A stretch of DNA of 64,000 nucleotides from Tetrastigma voinierianum. Taxonomy: Eukaryota; Streptophyta; Magnoliopsida; Vitales; Vitaceae. The position numbers and the translations under genes were made by a program. Below the pieces are notes generated by a model. The model did no database searches and was not told the origin of the DNA. It saw only the letters and a list, made by a program, of their open reading frames with translations. Every line of letters begins with the position of its first letter. The stretch's first letter is position 1. Location of the stretch: the NCBI GenBank assembly GCA_016808115.1, contig JAEQBH010000137.1:124001-188000 (forward strand), read 5' to 3'. Below are positions 33,743-46,337 of the stretch, in pieces.

Positions 33743-36700
33743 ATGGATATGGAGATTGATAATGTGAAACCGCAACCCCGGTAATCAAGGGATTTAGAAG
33801 ATCTGTTCAGAGCCGCCGAGTCAGGCGATTCTTCGGTTTTCAGAGCGCTCTCTCCGCAGCAGTTTCTGAGAGCTCTCTCGCTTAGGAACGAAGATGGTCG
33901 ATCCCTCCTTCATGTCGCCACTTCTTCTGGTCATTCCGAGGTTTGTCTGTCAGTCTAACGATTGTTTCTGGATGAAATTTTCTTAATACATTTATTCGCG
34001 GTGCAAGGTAGGAAGGAAGCAATGAATCGATTCGCTTGCTTTGTTGAATGTGATGTTCTAGGGTTTTTCTTTTTCTTGATCATGAATTCACATTGCCGTC
34101 TCTTTTGTTGTTTATGCTTTTCTTTGTGTACCCAATTTGCTGTTATTGAACCTGAATCTTTGGGATTAGGTGGTGAAGATGTTGTGTGAAGCCGATCCAT
34201 CGGTGTTAGAATAAATAGTTATTAGAATGTTGTTACTCGCTCGCGCGAGCAGGGCGTACAGAAATGTAGGATGTTGATTAGCAGAGGTGATGAGGGATTT
34301 CGTATGTTCATAAATTTCATGGATTTGATTAATATAATCATTTTTCAGCGAAAATGAAAGTTGAATTTTGAATGAACAGGGGCTGATGTTAATTTGAAAA
34401 ATGATGGAGGTCGAACTGCTCTTCACTATGCTACAGCAAAGGATGCATTTGATTAAATTTGTTGAACTTCGATTTACACAATGTTATTAATGCCAAGGAC
34501 AAGGTTTGTAAATCTTGCGCTTAGAGACATTTTGATTTATTACGATCTTAGGTCTATTTGGCAATATTTTCGAGAATTCTTCTTAAAAAAATATTTTTGA
34601 GAACAATTTTTAATATCTCTTTGTTGCTTTTGAAATAAATGCAAGTAAAGCTTTGTCCCAATTCTAATAAAGATGAAGAAGAGGGAGAAAAAGAATAATG
34701 AGGGGCTTATGGTTAGGTGCTTTAGGGTTACACTTTATGCAGAAATGATTTTTTTCTTTGTGGCTTCCTTGATTCTCAGCTGTTTAAGGAAAATGTCACA
34801 CGAACATCGAATAGGGCAAACTTCACCCTTTATAAATATGGTTCCTCAACCTGTAGATGACGCTTTAAATGCTGGCGACTCGCCAAAACCCACAATATAT
34901 CTACGGTTGATGTCTATATAAATGGTATCGATCCAGGTTTCGATCCTAGGAACGTGCCGGTTATATGCCCACATCGGATAGGGGCATTATATAAGAATGA
35001 GCCTTCAACCTAAGAGACGCTTTTGTAAGTCCTCGAGTGCCTGAATTTTAAAGCTAAAAATATTTATACGATTAAGAAAAATAATGCAATTTGTTTTAGA
35101 AACCAGTTTATTTCTAGTGAAAATTTCAAAAAAAAAACTTTCCTTCAATAATCTTACCAAATGTCATTCTTCTTGTAGTTTGAAAATGTTTCATTGTAAA
35201 GCATTGGAAATTTTTCTTAGAAACAGTCATCACACAAGTCGTTACACTACTGATTTTTTTCATGCATGCCAGCTTTGGCATCATATGTAATTGCTTACTG
35301 CCTTTGCGTCTGCATGATTTACTATTGAATGTGATTGCATTCAGATTGGTTGCACCCCGTTGCATCGAGCGGCAAGCACAGGAAACAGCATCGTGTGAAC
35401 TCTTAATCGAGGAAGGAGTGCTGCAAGTGGATGCAACATATGAAGCTAATAAACTTCTTATGAATGCAGTAATATGCCACAACAAAGAGGTACATTTCTG
35501 TAGAGTTTATTGCTGAGAAACAGATGTTTAAAAATATATATTTATTATACTTGTGCACTATAATTTTGTGTTCATTCTAAACCATATTCCAAGATTGAAA
35601 ATTTTCTACGTATTCCCCATGCTCAAAGTGGGCAAAGTACACACATATAAAGGCGAAGCAAGGCAACAAGGAGCATACATATAGTTTTTTGAAGTGGATG
35701 GAACATTATCAAAGATAGGGGAACAAGCTCTATGTCACACCCCGTTTTCCACGGTGTGATTTATGCCGTTTCACATCTCTTTTTTTTTTTTCATATCATG
35801 AGTCCCTTTAACATAGGACTCCTTTCAAAATCCAACCTTTGTACAAAGGGGCATCACGGTCTCACACTATACGTGATCAACTGTATTTCCCTCAAAACCC
35901 AGTCCGAAACCCACTGAGTAACCGCCTTGAAACGTAATTAAAACTTAACCTGTGTCTCAAACATATATATACATCCATGCAGAGGTAAGTCTCAATGCAC
36001 CCAAGACTATACACTTACACTTGATCAAAATAATATTTACACAAATCCCAAAATTTTCTCAAAGTGTCCAAACCACGGCCACACAGTTTTCAAATATACA
36101 ATGACCCATGATCGGGATATGAACTGGTCCAAATATACAAGCAGGAACCTCCACACAACACTGGGACTCTTCCTCAAAATGTGGCCCAACCACCATCATG
36201 CTAAGGTCGACATACAACTCCTTAACCCCAAGACCCCAAAGCTGAACTCCCTGGCTATGAAGGGAATAATGGGGTGAGTTCGACAACTCAGAATTAATCT
36301 ATAACAAGCCGCTTATAAAACATTTCAAAATACAAAGCCAATTCAATATTCCGTTATGATGATTATAATAAGAGGTTGATGTGAAACAGCCTTCGATGGC
36401 ATTACCACCATCTCTACCGCCCTCATCAATGACTTTGGGCTACCCAGTGACAACATCATCCCGAATAACGATAAATTGTCGGACTTACTACCTGATATGC
36501 CTACATCCCGTGATAATCCATAAATTTCTCGGGACTTACTACCTGTGATATGCCTACATCCCAGAACGACAAATCACGGATTTACCACCAAGCATATGTC
36601 ATATCCCTGTGAGGCATCTGGATCTTTCGGGATCATACAAATCTGTGGAATTAGTCGGAGGTCCCATGCCATGCTTTTTAAAACAATTTCACAAAGCATC

Positions 36701-39700
36701 TACCCACATGGATATTTAAAAACATCATGTACCAGTTAACTAAAGAATTCCATAGATATAAAAATATACATACAAGAGAGACATTAGGCCAATACTCCGG
36801 CTACGGACGAGGCCGCACTTCCACAAAACGCCAAACCATGGTATAAGGTGAGAAGGTTACAAGATCCCCATCTTCCCTTGGATTAAAAATCCATGTGTTT
36901 CCCGGCGAAGTCAAAAACTACGAGGCTACCCGGCAAGATTCCCAACACAAGTTGGCGGTGACTTAGTTCCTCAGCCAATCTAAGTTACAAATTACCTAAT
37001 TGTTTATTACTATTTGTCAATTAACTCCACGATTCTTATAATTTAACATAAACTTTGATCCCTCCAAGTGCACTCTCTTTACAAATTTTTACTAAGATCA
37101 ACACATTTAATATTCCCTTATTAGATAACACAAACAGCACACACAACTGTACCCTGCTTGAACCTGTCTCAAGACTCCTTTTTCTCAACTCACACTCCTG
37201 AATTTAACGATATATTAGTTTCTTTAAGTCTGCACTCATGGTCTCTCCCCACCAAAAGTCTCATTCCTAAATTTCTTCCACAAATTCCTCTTAAATCAGG
37301 GTCATTCGACCTCGAATCAGAGCAGGTTTGCGAATTTACCTCCCAGACTATTTCCTAGGGATAGAATCTGTGTCCTCACTTCAATTTTACTTTGATTTAA
37401 ATTATGGGAACAAATGAGCCATAATTTGCCACACTCTTCATGAAGCATTCCCCATGTGTCTACTTTGAGAAGTGGATTTTGATCTCACCTGATTTGATCA
37501 ATATAACTCAACTTATGACTCAAAGAGAACTCTGCCCAGAAGAGAAGGAACTTATCTGACTCAACCCACCAAGGGTCTTGGTGGTAGGGGCCTAGAAGCT
37601 CTTGTCGTCTAGAGATTCAAGGGCTAGGTCCCCGGCTTCTTCAACCCGAACCCATCCACCGAGTCTTAGTCAACTTATGGCCAAAACACCGGGCCATGGG
37701 GTCAAAGGGGAAGCTGACAATGGCCACAAGGCCATGCCATCTTCTTACAAACTGGTTCGTACCTGGGTTCCCACCAACCATCTTTCATCAATCTGTGGTT
37801 AGATGAAACCTAACAAACCCTAGAATATAAACGTTTCCTGCTGAAATCACATTATTATCCCTACACTCTCGCCATACAAAATCCATACTAATCTTTGCAA
37901 GCTATGTTTACTTTCAACCCTATATCTCTTATGTCTTAGGTTGTTAGATGCATCCCTTGGCCCACCATTATAATTTTATTTACTCACTCATGGTTCAACA
38001 AGTATGAAGTCTTACTTAAACATACATCCCAAGCAAAATACAACCAAAGTCCATAAGAAATAAGCAACCAGCCCCAAGACTGTCATGTTTATATAATTAT
38101 AGAAGAATCCTTTTCCACCTTCAAAGACTAAGCTTCTTTCCAAGCTCCTTTCTCCCTCCTTCTCTCAGCCTCTCTGTGAACCTCCTTCACTCTTCTGTAT
38201 CTCCACTTTCCACTTCCCAGCAAGAACTCCGGTTCAGCATCCAAAACCAAGAGGGATTGCTCTGCCGGGGCACAAGGCAAGCCTTTCTCTCATGCACTCT
38301 GCCATGCAAGCTTCAAGAGTTCCCATCTTTGCATATACGAGGTGTCATGCCCCCATGGATGCCACATAGCTCACAAAGCATGATATCAGACTTTAGTCCC
38401 TCCACTAACAGTTTTTCAAAGTGGTCCTTTAAGAGCATACTTAATTACAAACCTTAACAAAACTAATTAACTTACCTAATTGCATAATTGACTCACATGC
38501 CATAAAATGCAATTCAATTACACTTTGCTAATCCTCTAATTAACTTCAACCACAGATTTGTTAATCTAATCACAATTTAAAAACATCATAAGGCATGTTG
38601 TATTTGCTCCCAAAAATCCTTACCTGAATATAACAAAACATATATTAATATACCGGGTGTTGGCACTCAACTCCTTCATGTACCAATGAGCGTGTTTGGT
38701 CTGAAATTTATATTTGTGCTAAAATAAATTATTGAGCATATATCCAATTCATGAACTTGATTTCGTCAAACCCTCATGGATTCATATATTATAGTTAGCT
38801 CTGGGAAGTGGTTATTTTCCACTGTAAATTGTAGTTATTTCAAAGTAAATGATCTCTACAGCCAAAACGTGAGCCTAATAACCCGAAGGTTGTTTACCAC
38901 TGAACTGTCCTGAAACTCACTTAGAGAAAAACGATGAGCCATACTTTGAGCTTTTATTAATCTGTACCTAGTTCCTTACTCATGTTCTAGCTCTCCCACC
39001 AGGTGCTGCTTTCTAAACTAGATGATGGTAGCTCGAGTAAATCATTTCAATTAAGGCAGTGAAGAATGGAAAAATTTTATGATTGCTCAACTCCACTTTT
39101 TTTTTTTTCCTTTCTTCTTTCCTTAATCATCAAGAACAGTGGCAGGGGATGCTAGAGTGAGATTGCAGTGTGATGATTCATCTCTATGGGTTGATTTTGA
39201 TTAATGATGCATCGAGGCCTTGATTCTTGAAGCCATGCACTATGAGGCGTGCCTACCGGCCGCCACTTTTAGACCTTGTGTATTAATTCAAAAAGGTATA
39301 TACCCAAATTGAGTTTGGTTTCACTTAAGGATCTTCTATTGATGGTGTGAATTAGTTATGAACGTGCATAGTTTCATTGTTCTGTTACGACAATGTTATA
39401 ATTCTGGAAACTTTGATGCAGGAGTAACATGACTCAAGAATATATATAAAACAATCAATATAAAAAGCGCATGAAGGTTTTAATGGTTTGGGCTAATCAT
39501 GCCAACATCCACTAACTGAGAGAACTTTCATTATCTTGAAAACACAAGAGATAAGAAGACTGAGTATCAAGTATTTGTGATCGACTGGTGAAAAAATCAC
39601 AAAACCTAGGACGCTTCATAATACCGAAAATACTCTACAAAAACTCCTTAATCCTTAAAACCCTTTACATCTCTCACATGCCACACCGTGTAGCCTTTAC

Positions 39701-40179
39701 AATCTCATATCTCTCATTACTTTTCCTTCACACCTATATAACATCTATATATGATATTCCTGTTTTCCTCCATTATATAAACTCCATTACAATAATATAA
39801 TAACAATCAAGAATTTATCCTAATAAAATATTATTTACAAAAAAAGAATTAATAAGAGCTATTTATGTGGTGGAATTGACATATGGTCATTCAGAATATT
39901 TTCAATCCTAATACACAAAGAGGTTCAGTTTATGCATTAAGATGAAAAATAAAAGAAGTCAGATAATGCTGTTCAGGTGAATGTCTTGATGAGTGAGGGA
40001 AAACACAAGAAGTTCTTCTCGAACCCTTATTGATTTTGTTTGTATGACAGGTAGCTCTACTTCTGATAAGACATGGTGCAGATGTGGATGTAGAAGACAA
40101 GGAAGGGTACACTGTGCTTGACGAGCATCCGATGATTTTAGACCGATACTGGTAGATGCTGGCAATGCTTGAAGGATGA
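33743..40179 (+). pseudogene. Ankyrin-repeat protein of gankyrin/PSMD10 type, five exons, frame-broken as written
   Basis: Exons with AG/GT borders: 33743-33940 (MDMEIDNVKPQPR; then DLEDLFRAAESGDSSVFRAL, LRNEDGRSLLHVATSSGHSE), 34170-34286 (VVKMLCEADPSVL), 34380-34503 (GADVNLKNDGGRTALHYATA, INAKDK), 35345-35489 (IGCTPLHRAASTGNS, CELLIEEG, NAVICHNKE) and 40051-40179 (VALLLIRHGADVDVEDKEGY, RASDDFRPILVDA, AMLEG-stop). This matches, repeat by repeat, the plant ankyrin protein encoded by Arabidopsis At2g03430 (about 240 residues), a relative of the proteasome chaperone gankyrin. Disruptions: TAA at 33782-33784 in exon 1, a collapsed exon 2, stops and shifts in exon 3, a one-base loss in exon 4 and one or two in exon 5. 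All splice sites are intact, which is odd for a decayed gene. The last intron holds a 2.9-kb solo LTR. Confidence 0.85.
35733..38665 (+). mobile_element. Solo LTR (2.9 kb) in the last intron of the ankyrin gene
   Basis: It starts TGTCACACCCCGTTTTCC and ends CCGGGTGTTGGCA, close to the TGTCACACCCC...GGGTGTGACA ends of large plant gypsy LTRs. It is flanked by CTCTA (35728-35732) and CTCAA (38666-38670), a 5-bp target duplication with one mismatch. No gag or pol was recognised inside. A short direct repeat (CGGACTTACTACCTG-ATATGCCTACATCCC) lies near 36480-36560. Its family differs from units A-C. Solo formation by LTR-LTR recombination is inferred. Confidence 0.75.
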
Positions 40180-42937
40180 GAGACGACTTTGAGTATCGAC
40201 ATGGATCCATGGAGGAAAACTGAACTGTATAGCCTCTTTGGCCCAGTAAATCGTATGAATCAAAAGGTAAGCAATCAAGCCGTATCCGCCGCCAAAACTG
40301 GTTTAAACAAAAAGGGGAGAAAATATGGAAATATTATCTAAGCTCTAGATTTAAATGTTCATAAACTTCTTGTACTCTTTTTCTATCACGAAATGGGAAA
40401 GGAGTTTGAGATGGTTTGATTCAATCTCAATGTGCGAAAATTCCATGTTAATGAGAGGTTAAACAATTTTGGCTACCTATGAATGGATGGCGGCAGCTTG
40501 TTTGAGTGTAGGTTTTTTGTGCTTATAAGTTCAATGCTAGGGGTGTTAGCTACTCAGGCCCAACTCATAAAATACTCGAATTCACTCAATGCTTAATCGT
40601 AGCCGTAGATTGGAGCCTCTCGAGCCTGAGTAGTTCGAGAGTAGCTTGTCGAGCCTGAGTTCAAGATGCTATGTGGCTACTCCTGCCTCGAGTTGTTTGG
40701 CAGTTTAATCAGCTTACTATTTATTACACCCAGGTCGAACTCGAGTCGAAATGAGTCGAAGGTTCGAAAGTATAACTATTTATTAATTTTGCTCTGATTC
40801 AGCCTTTGCTGAGCTCGTAGCTTGAGTAAACAACTATTTTTCGAGCCGAGCTTTTAAATATCTGGAAAAAAACGCCTGATCAATTAGTCAAGTTTGTATT
40901 TGTATCACTCGACTGAATACAATTCCACTTGATGCACTTCTACAACCTTTATTCAATATGACAACTAATATCTATTCAGTAGCTCCATATTCGGCATAAA
41001 TATCGCAAATGAGTTTGAAATTTTTTATTTTCCTGTCTGTTGTATATGTTCAAAAACAGAATTCAAACAATAATTTTTGAAAAATATTTTTTAAACGTAT
41101 GGTAATTCAAAAACAGAAAATTCAAATGTAGGATACTATGAGAGGATGACTTTCGATTGATATCATAAGTAAATTTTAGAATAATTTTACAAACAATGGA
41201 ATATTTTGTAAGCAAATATTTTCACTCGGAGAAATTCAAACAATGGAATCAATCAAATCAATAAATATGCAAAAACTTTAGATCTCTAAATATTTAAAAT
41301 GTTTTCTTGGAGTTGGTATAATAGATTATAGAAACCACGCGAGACATATTTGCTCATATAAAGAGTCACGGAGCCGTGACTTCGTTTTAAAATGTTTTTT
41401 ACCATAAGATCGGTTTTCGTGCCAGCCATCGGGCCAGAGCCAAACGCCATGACTTTGAAAGAATCATTATAATGTTTATAAATACAAAAACAAAAAAAAA
41501 AACATACATTCACTTGGAAGTACAACATTAATGCCTTGTTCTTCCCTACGTAAGTCTGGTCTTATTGACAAAAAAACAAAAGAAGAAAATTATAACCATT
41601 ACAAAAATTATAAAGACTTTATAAAATCTCTATTAAATGTATTATAATTCAAAGCACAGATGACGAAGCTTAATTTCAAAGCGTGAGACCTAAAGCATAT
41701 ATGTCCTCGTAATTTTATTTTATTTTATAATTAAATACTTTGAGTTACTACATTTTTTTTTATAATTAAATATTGGAGTTATAATCTACTAAACTGTTCT
41801 CATAAACCCCGAACTCTGGCATCCGTTTCTTGCTTCATCTCGCCTTATCGGTTTATCCTCATATTACTATTATAAAAAACACATCTCTCCTCAAAATCAT
41901 TATTTGTTTAGCATAAAATATCATGATAGTAATCATTCAAACTTCCTTTGAAAATACTTCCAGGAAAATCCCAATGTCTTTTTCTTTCTCTTATCTGTTA
42001 TTTCTGTAATTACTTTAAGTGTATATAACACATTCTTTCTTACCATTTCCTTTCTTCTTAATAAAGTATTTTTGAAAAAATTTGATTTTTACTTGTTTTT
42101 TCTTGATTATCTCGTCGTCTCAGATTGACGTGTTTTTAATACTGCTCTAAGATTACATTGGTTTTCTTATCATTTTCATGGGCCATCACATTAGTTTTGA
42201 TTCTGAATCTGTGAAATAAATTCGATCAAGAAAGAGACAAGAAGCAATCACATTGCTAGTAGATTACGAATCCTCATCATATTATTATGGCCATCAGTAA
42301 AATTATCAAATACGTGAGCTTTAAATCGATTCAAATGCCATATTAACTTAAATGCATCATCCTTGCTAATGCGAGCTTAATTCGATTATTCATTTATATC
42401 TGGATGTGATTGCAATTAACAATAAAATTATTCTTTAAAAAACAGGTGAATATATTTTTTTTGAAAACTCAAATTTGTCCCTCTTTATCTTTCCTCCTAC
42501 TTTGTTTTCTTTTAGTCCATTTTTCAAGAAGAGGCATTTTTTTGCCAGTTTTTACCTAAAATCACTACTTTTCATCTATTTCTTTCATTTTCAGATAATA
42601 AAATCTGCTTCTTCCAGCAAAGTATCTGATTATTTTAAAGTGAGATTTTGCCACTCATATAACAAACAAGGCTGTTGTATTTTGCAAGAATTTGTTATTA
42701 ATTTTAATATTTAATATTTTGAAATAACTCAAACGATGCCCATATTTAATCGATAAAGAGCATCAATTTAACTCAAAATCGCATTATGTCGTAGAATTTG
42801 AATCTTGGCAAAATTTTGACCCTGCCAACGCGTACACCTGTGTTTTCGAACTAAACAAAATATAAGTTTAAATCAATACACTGGGAATTTAAAAAGTCGT
42901 ACTAACATATTTTTGAACAAAGCATTGCGCCACGCCA
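40180..42937. other. Unassigned interval, with one GAGCC-rich repeat block
   Basis: At 40540-40870 a block rich in CGAGCCTGAG, CTCGAGC and AGTCGAA motifs resembles the low-copy 'CTCGAGCTCG' dispersed repeats of plants; it could not be assigned. The rest is AT-rich with no coding motif seen. Confidence 0.45.
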
Positions 42938-43246
42938 TCATCGCTTGAAGATGCCCACTGTGGTACCTTGGTACGTTCTCACCTGATCCGAAACCCGTTT
43001 TGCAGACAGGAGGAAACAAATATCAACCGCCGCTTCTTCAATCATCTGTTTCAGCTGGCAGCCAGCCGCTGGTTTCACCGCTCTCACCTCTGACGCTGTT
43101 CTTCGCCTGCCACCACACCCATAATTGCCGCATCTGAGAAACCTCTTCGACGCTCGTAAGAAAATCCCAACTAGGTTCACCGCCAACCCTCGCGATTCCG
43201 TCTCTTCTTCAGAAATCGCCCCGGCTGCTTCCTCCATGGCTGCCAA
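42938..43246 (-). CDS. Unrecognised 102-codon open frame
   Basis: A GC-richer island in AT-rich DNA. The frame starts MAAMEEAAGAISEEETESRG and has a Cys/Gly/Arg stretch (CGNYGCGGRRR) and LKQMIEEAAVDICFLLSAKR; it stops at 42938. I do not recognise a family. The raised GC and the acidic start are gene-like, but the plus strand is also open in parts (43125-43328), so the strand is uncertain. It may be a first exon divergent from the leader exons at 43480-44544. Confidence 0.25.
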   Translation of the reverse strand: MAAMEEAAGAISEEETESRGLAVNLVGIFLRASKRFLRCGNYGCGGRRRTASEVRAVKPAAGCQLKQMIEEAAVDICFLLSAKRVSDQVRTYQGTTVGIFKR

Positions 43247-43479
43247 AAGTGAAAGGACAAATCCGGTGTATTCTTCTGATGCAATCTTCTCAAAGCGCTT
43301 TAGTTATGAACCGAGACCATTCAACTGAGATTCTGAATTTGGGTGAAATTTTTTTATGAATTTGAGTTTCAAAAGCGTGCGCAAATGCTGGGTTTCCGTC
43401 TGATTTCTTTGGTGGATCGAATCTGCGTCATCCTTTTGAATTGCCTCTGAATTGAGCCCTCGAATATACAAGCTCACGG

Positions 43480-44544
43480 TCAGTTTCTTCTTCTCTCTTT
43501 CTTCTCTTCTTCTCTCCATGTACCAAGCTCAATTTAACTGATTTCGATAAACAAAATAGTTTTGATTTTCACTTCTCAATTGCAGAAGAAAACTAGAAGA
43601 AGCATACGCTGAATTTGGACGAAAATTCAAGTCATCTCTCTGGCTCAAAGAGCTCCTGACGATCCTGCTGGAATAAAGAAAAGTACCCTCTTATTTTCTT
43701 CCCCTCCCTTTTTTGGCTCTGATGATGCTATGTATGTGATTGAGTTTTTAACACCTGATTAGTTGGGCTTTTCAATCCTTTCTTGCTGCTTTGAAAATAA
43801 TTTTCTGCTGATTTTGAACTCGAATCTGCTTTCGGTTTATGGTCATGTCCAAACTGATGTCCTGCCAATGCGACTTTTGTGAAAAGAAAAAAATCGAGTA
43901 AAGGGATATGCTGTGATAGCAAGAGATCCCAAGTATGGATATTTTTGTTCTAGTAATTTGTTTAAATTAACATATCAGGCCATGGATATTCTTGTGATTC
44001 AGCCTTTCTCGCCCTCATCCGTGGTTTTATATGGTTTTAACGTAAATTATGTTTTATCATATGGTTATAGTCTAGCCCGAAACCTGGCTAATTATTATTT
44101 ATTCCACTGCAAGTGGGTTAATAGGTAGTATGGACCTTTCTTTGCCTCTGATAATTTTACCATAATAACTTTAATGGCATTATTCCTCCATTCCTCCACT
44201 TAATATTCATTCATAATGTTTTCTTTATCCAGTTAGCTTTTCAAAGAAGTTTCATCATGAATCTATTGCTTCTTCTTTCTGTTTAGATTTTACATGATGC
44301 AATAAATTTAAAATAGATAAATCCCAATAAAACTGTAAATAATCTGAATTTATTCAGCCTTAAACCAATTTCTTTTATTATTAAATCTACATTGTTAAAA
44401 TTTTCAGGAATAGAAAAGAGATCCAAGATAAGCATTGCATTCGAGGGCAGACTGGGAGTTTGGACTGTTCGGCAGCTGCATGTCTTATTGATAGAGAGAA
44501 TTCCCCACTATAAACACTGAAACAGAAGCTTGAAGATGGCAAAG
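43480..44544 (+). other. Possible 5' exons of a lost or displaced gene
   Basis: A CT-rich leader-like stretch (43480-43520) is followed by an exon-like segment 43585-43679 (after CAATTGCAG, before GTACCC). A second lies at 44409-44544 (after TTTTCAG), ending ATGGCAAAG with a strong donor GTAAGATC at 44545. The ATG would be at 44536. No coding continuation is found before copia D at 45337 or after it in the window. Inferred only from splice-like signals. Confidence 0.3.
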
Positions 44545-45336
44545 GTAAGATCCGGGAGTTTACAATATTTCAAATCCATTCTTTTGTTTATTTAGTTAAA
44601 AAGTATATTAGTCTCCGTCGTATCATCAATACGAGCTAGGACAAGCATGCTTTTATCCAACTTATGCCCGTCGGTTCTCAAAACTTAATAGTCAGCACAT
44701 GACCCATCGTCACACCACCTTGACTGACGAGACTTGGGCTGGTCGTGGCATGATTTGGCCCAGTAGCTATGTTGTCTTTATATGTGGTCCATGTCCCTCC
44801 CTCTTGCTTGTTATCCGTTTGATGCCAAGAAAATGAAGTAGGGAAAACAAGTCACCTGGGTTTGGTTTCCATTCTAAATTGTCTATTGGTATCTCCTGAG
44901 ACTTTTTTTATTTTTATTTTGACATCCAAGTAGCTCTGGGAGCTAACATGTATTTGATGCTCTTATAGCTGATTCAAACCTTTATTAAATCTCCACTCCC
45001 ATCCCTTTCCCACCCTTTTTAACGATTGAGCTGGTTAGAAGATGATTTGCATTATCTACTTAGAACTCTGAACGCAAGACTAGTGGATGGATGAATAATG
45101 CATGCTGAGCTTTCGGTTGTCCTGGCCCCATTCTAATAGATTCGCTGGTCATGCACTAGTTTTAGTAAGTTCGAGTTTTGTTTTCTCAAACCCGGATCAA
45201 ATGGTTCGGCACAGTATGTCTGCCCCAGCTTCTGATTATATTTAATTTTTTATTATTATTTAATTTTATAGTTTAATATAAAATAGTAATAATTATTATA
45301 ATATTTTTTAATAAATAATTTATAAAAAATCATAAT
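44545..45336. other. Unassigned interval left of copia D
   Basis: No gene or repeat family recognised; the last 100 bases are AT-rich low-complexity sequence into which copia D is inserted. Confidence 0.5.
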
Positions 45337-45578
45337 TGTTATAAATATCAGATAAATATCGATTTAATTCACTACAATGACACACTGGACATAATGCTGG
45401 TCTTATTTCATGTAGAAAGTGCTTTTACTTTTCTACTATTAATGATTATTTACAGCGCGGCTTTCACTATGCTCCTATAACAAATTTAATCAAGATGAAT
45501 AAATCATCACTCTCCGACCTTCCCTCTTCGCTCTTCCCTTACCCTCTCTCTCTCTAATTCTTTTGATTTCTAATAACG
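45337..45578 (+). mobile_element. 5' LTR of copia D
   Basis: Paired with 51230-51467; length about 242 bp. The downstream boundary is set where the primer-site-like TTATC begins. Confidence 0.75.
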
Positions 45579-46007
45579 TTATCGGCCCTTGAAAATTCCA
45601 GACAGAAAAAATGAAAACCAGAAAGGTATATTTCTCTTAATTTCTTTATTTTATTTATTTATTTATTTTGGATCAATCTTGTAGCACGAAGGTATGATGA
45701 AACCGCTCTGGCGATGGCAAACCATCTTTAAGATTATCTGAACATAGTGATAATAGACAATCTTGTGAAGAGTATCAAATGTGTCCTTGTAGCGCAGCTA
45801 ATATTGGCTGAAGAGCTTGAAATAACTTAAAAAAACTAAGTCGACTGAAATTTAGCTTGGAGAGAAGAAGAAAATTTGTGCAGTCTGAAATCTTTCAGCG
45901 CAATTTTAAAGATAAAATAAAAAAATAAAAAATAAAATTTATATATATTGACTGACCACGAAGGCAAGAAAATTCGTATCATTTAGAAAATTTGTAGAGA
46001 ACACTAA

Positions 46008-46048
46008 ATAATAATAATAATAATAATAATAATATTTAAATATTTTAT

Positions 46049-46122
<74 letters not shown>

Positions 46123-46140
46123 ATAATATTTATTATTATT
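46008..46140 (+). repeat. (AAT)n-(AT)n-(AAT)n compound microsatellite
   Basis: AAT units at 46008-46034, pure AT at 46052-46119, then AAT/ATT units to 46140, in the leader of copia D. Confidence 0.9.
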
Positions 46141-46337
46141 TTTATAACTTTAGAAGGATAGTTATATATACAATCTCGTTTATCTTTGAATAAAATAATC
46201 AAATTTTAGGAGATTCAGATATGGATACAAAATTTTGATCTCAATCACTACCACTTGAGCTCAATTACTTTATTAATAAATTTAACATGAATTACTCTTA
46301 TATTCTTTTTACTTTATTAATATATTAATTATTTCGA

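Noticed and set aside
35126..35516. Overlapping 119-codon minus and 84-codon plus frames
   Set aside because: The real coding here is ankyrin exon 4 (35345-35489, plus); the rest is intron read-through.
45939..46202. 87-codon minus-strand frame of Ile/Tyr repeats
   Set aside because: It is a translation of the AT/AAT microsatellite in the leader of copia D.
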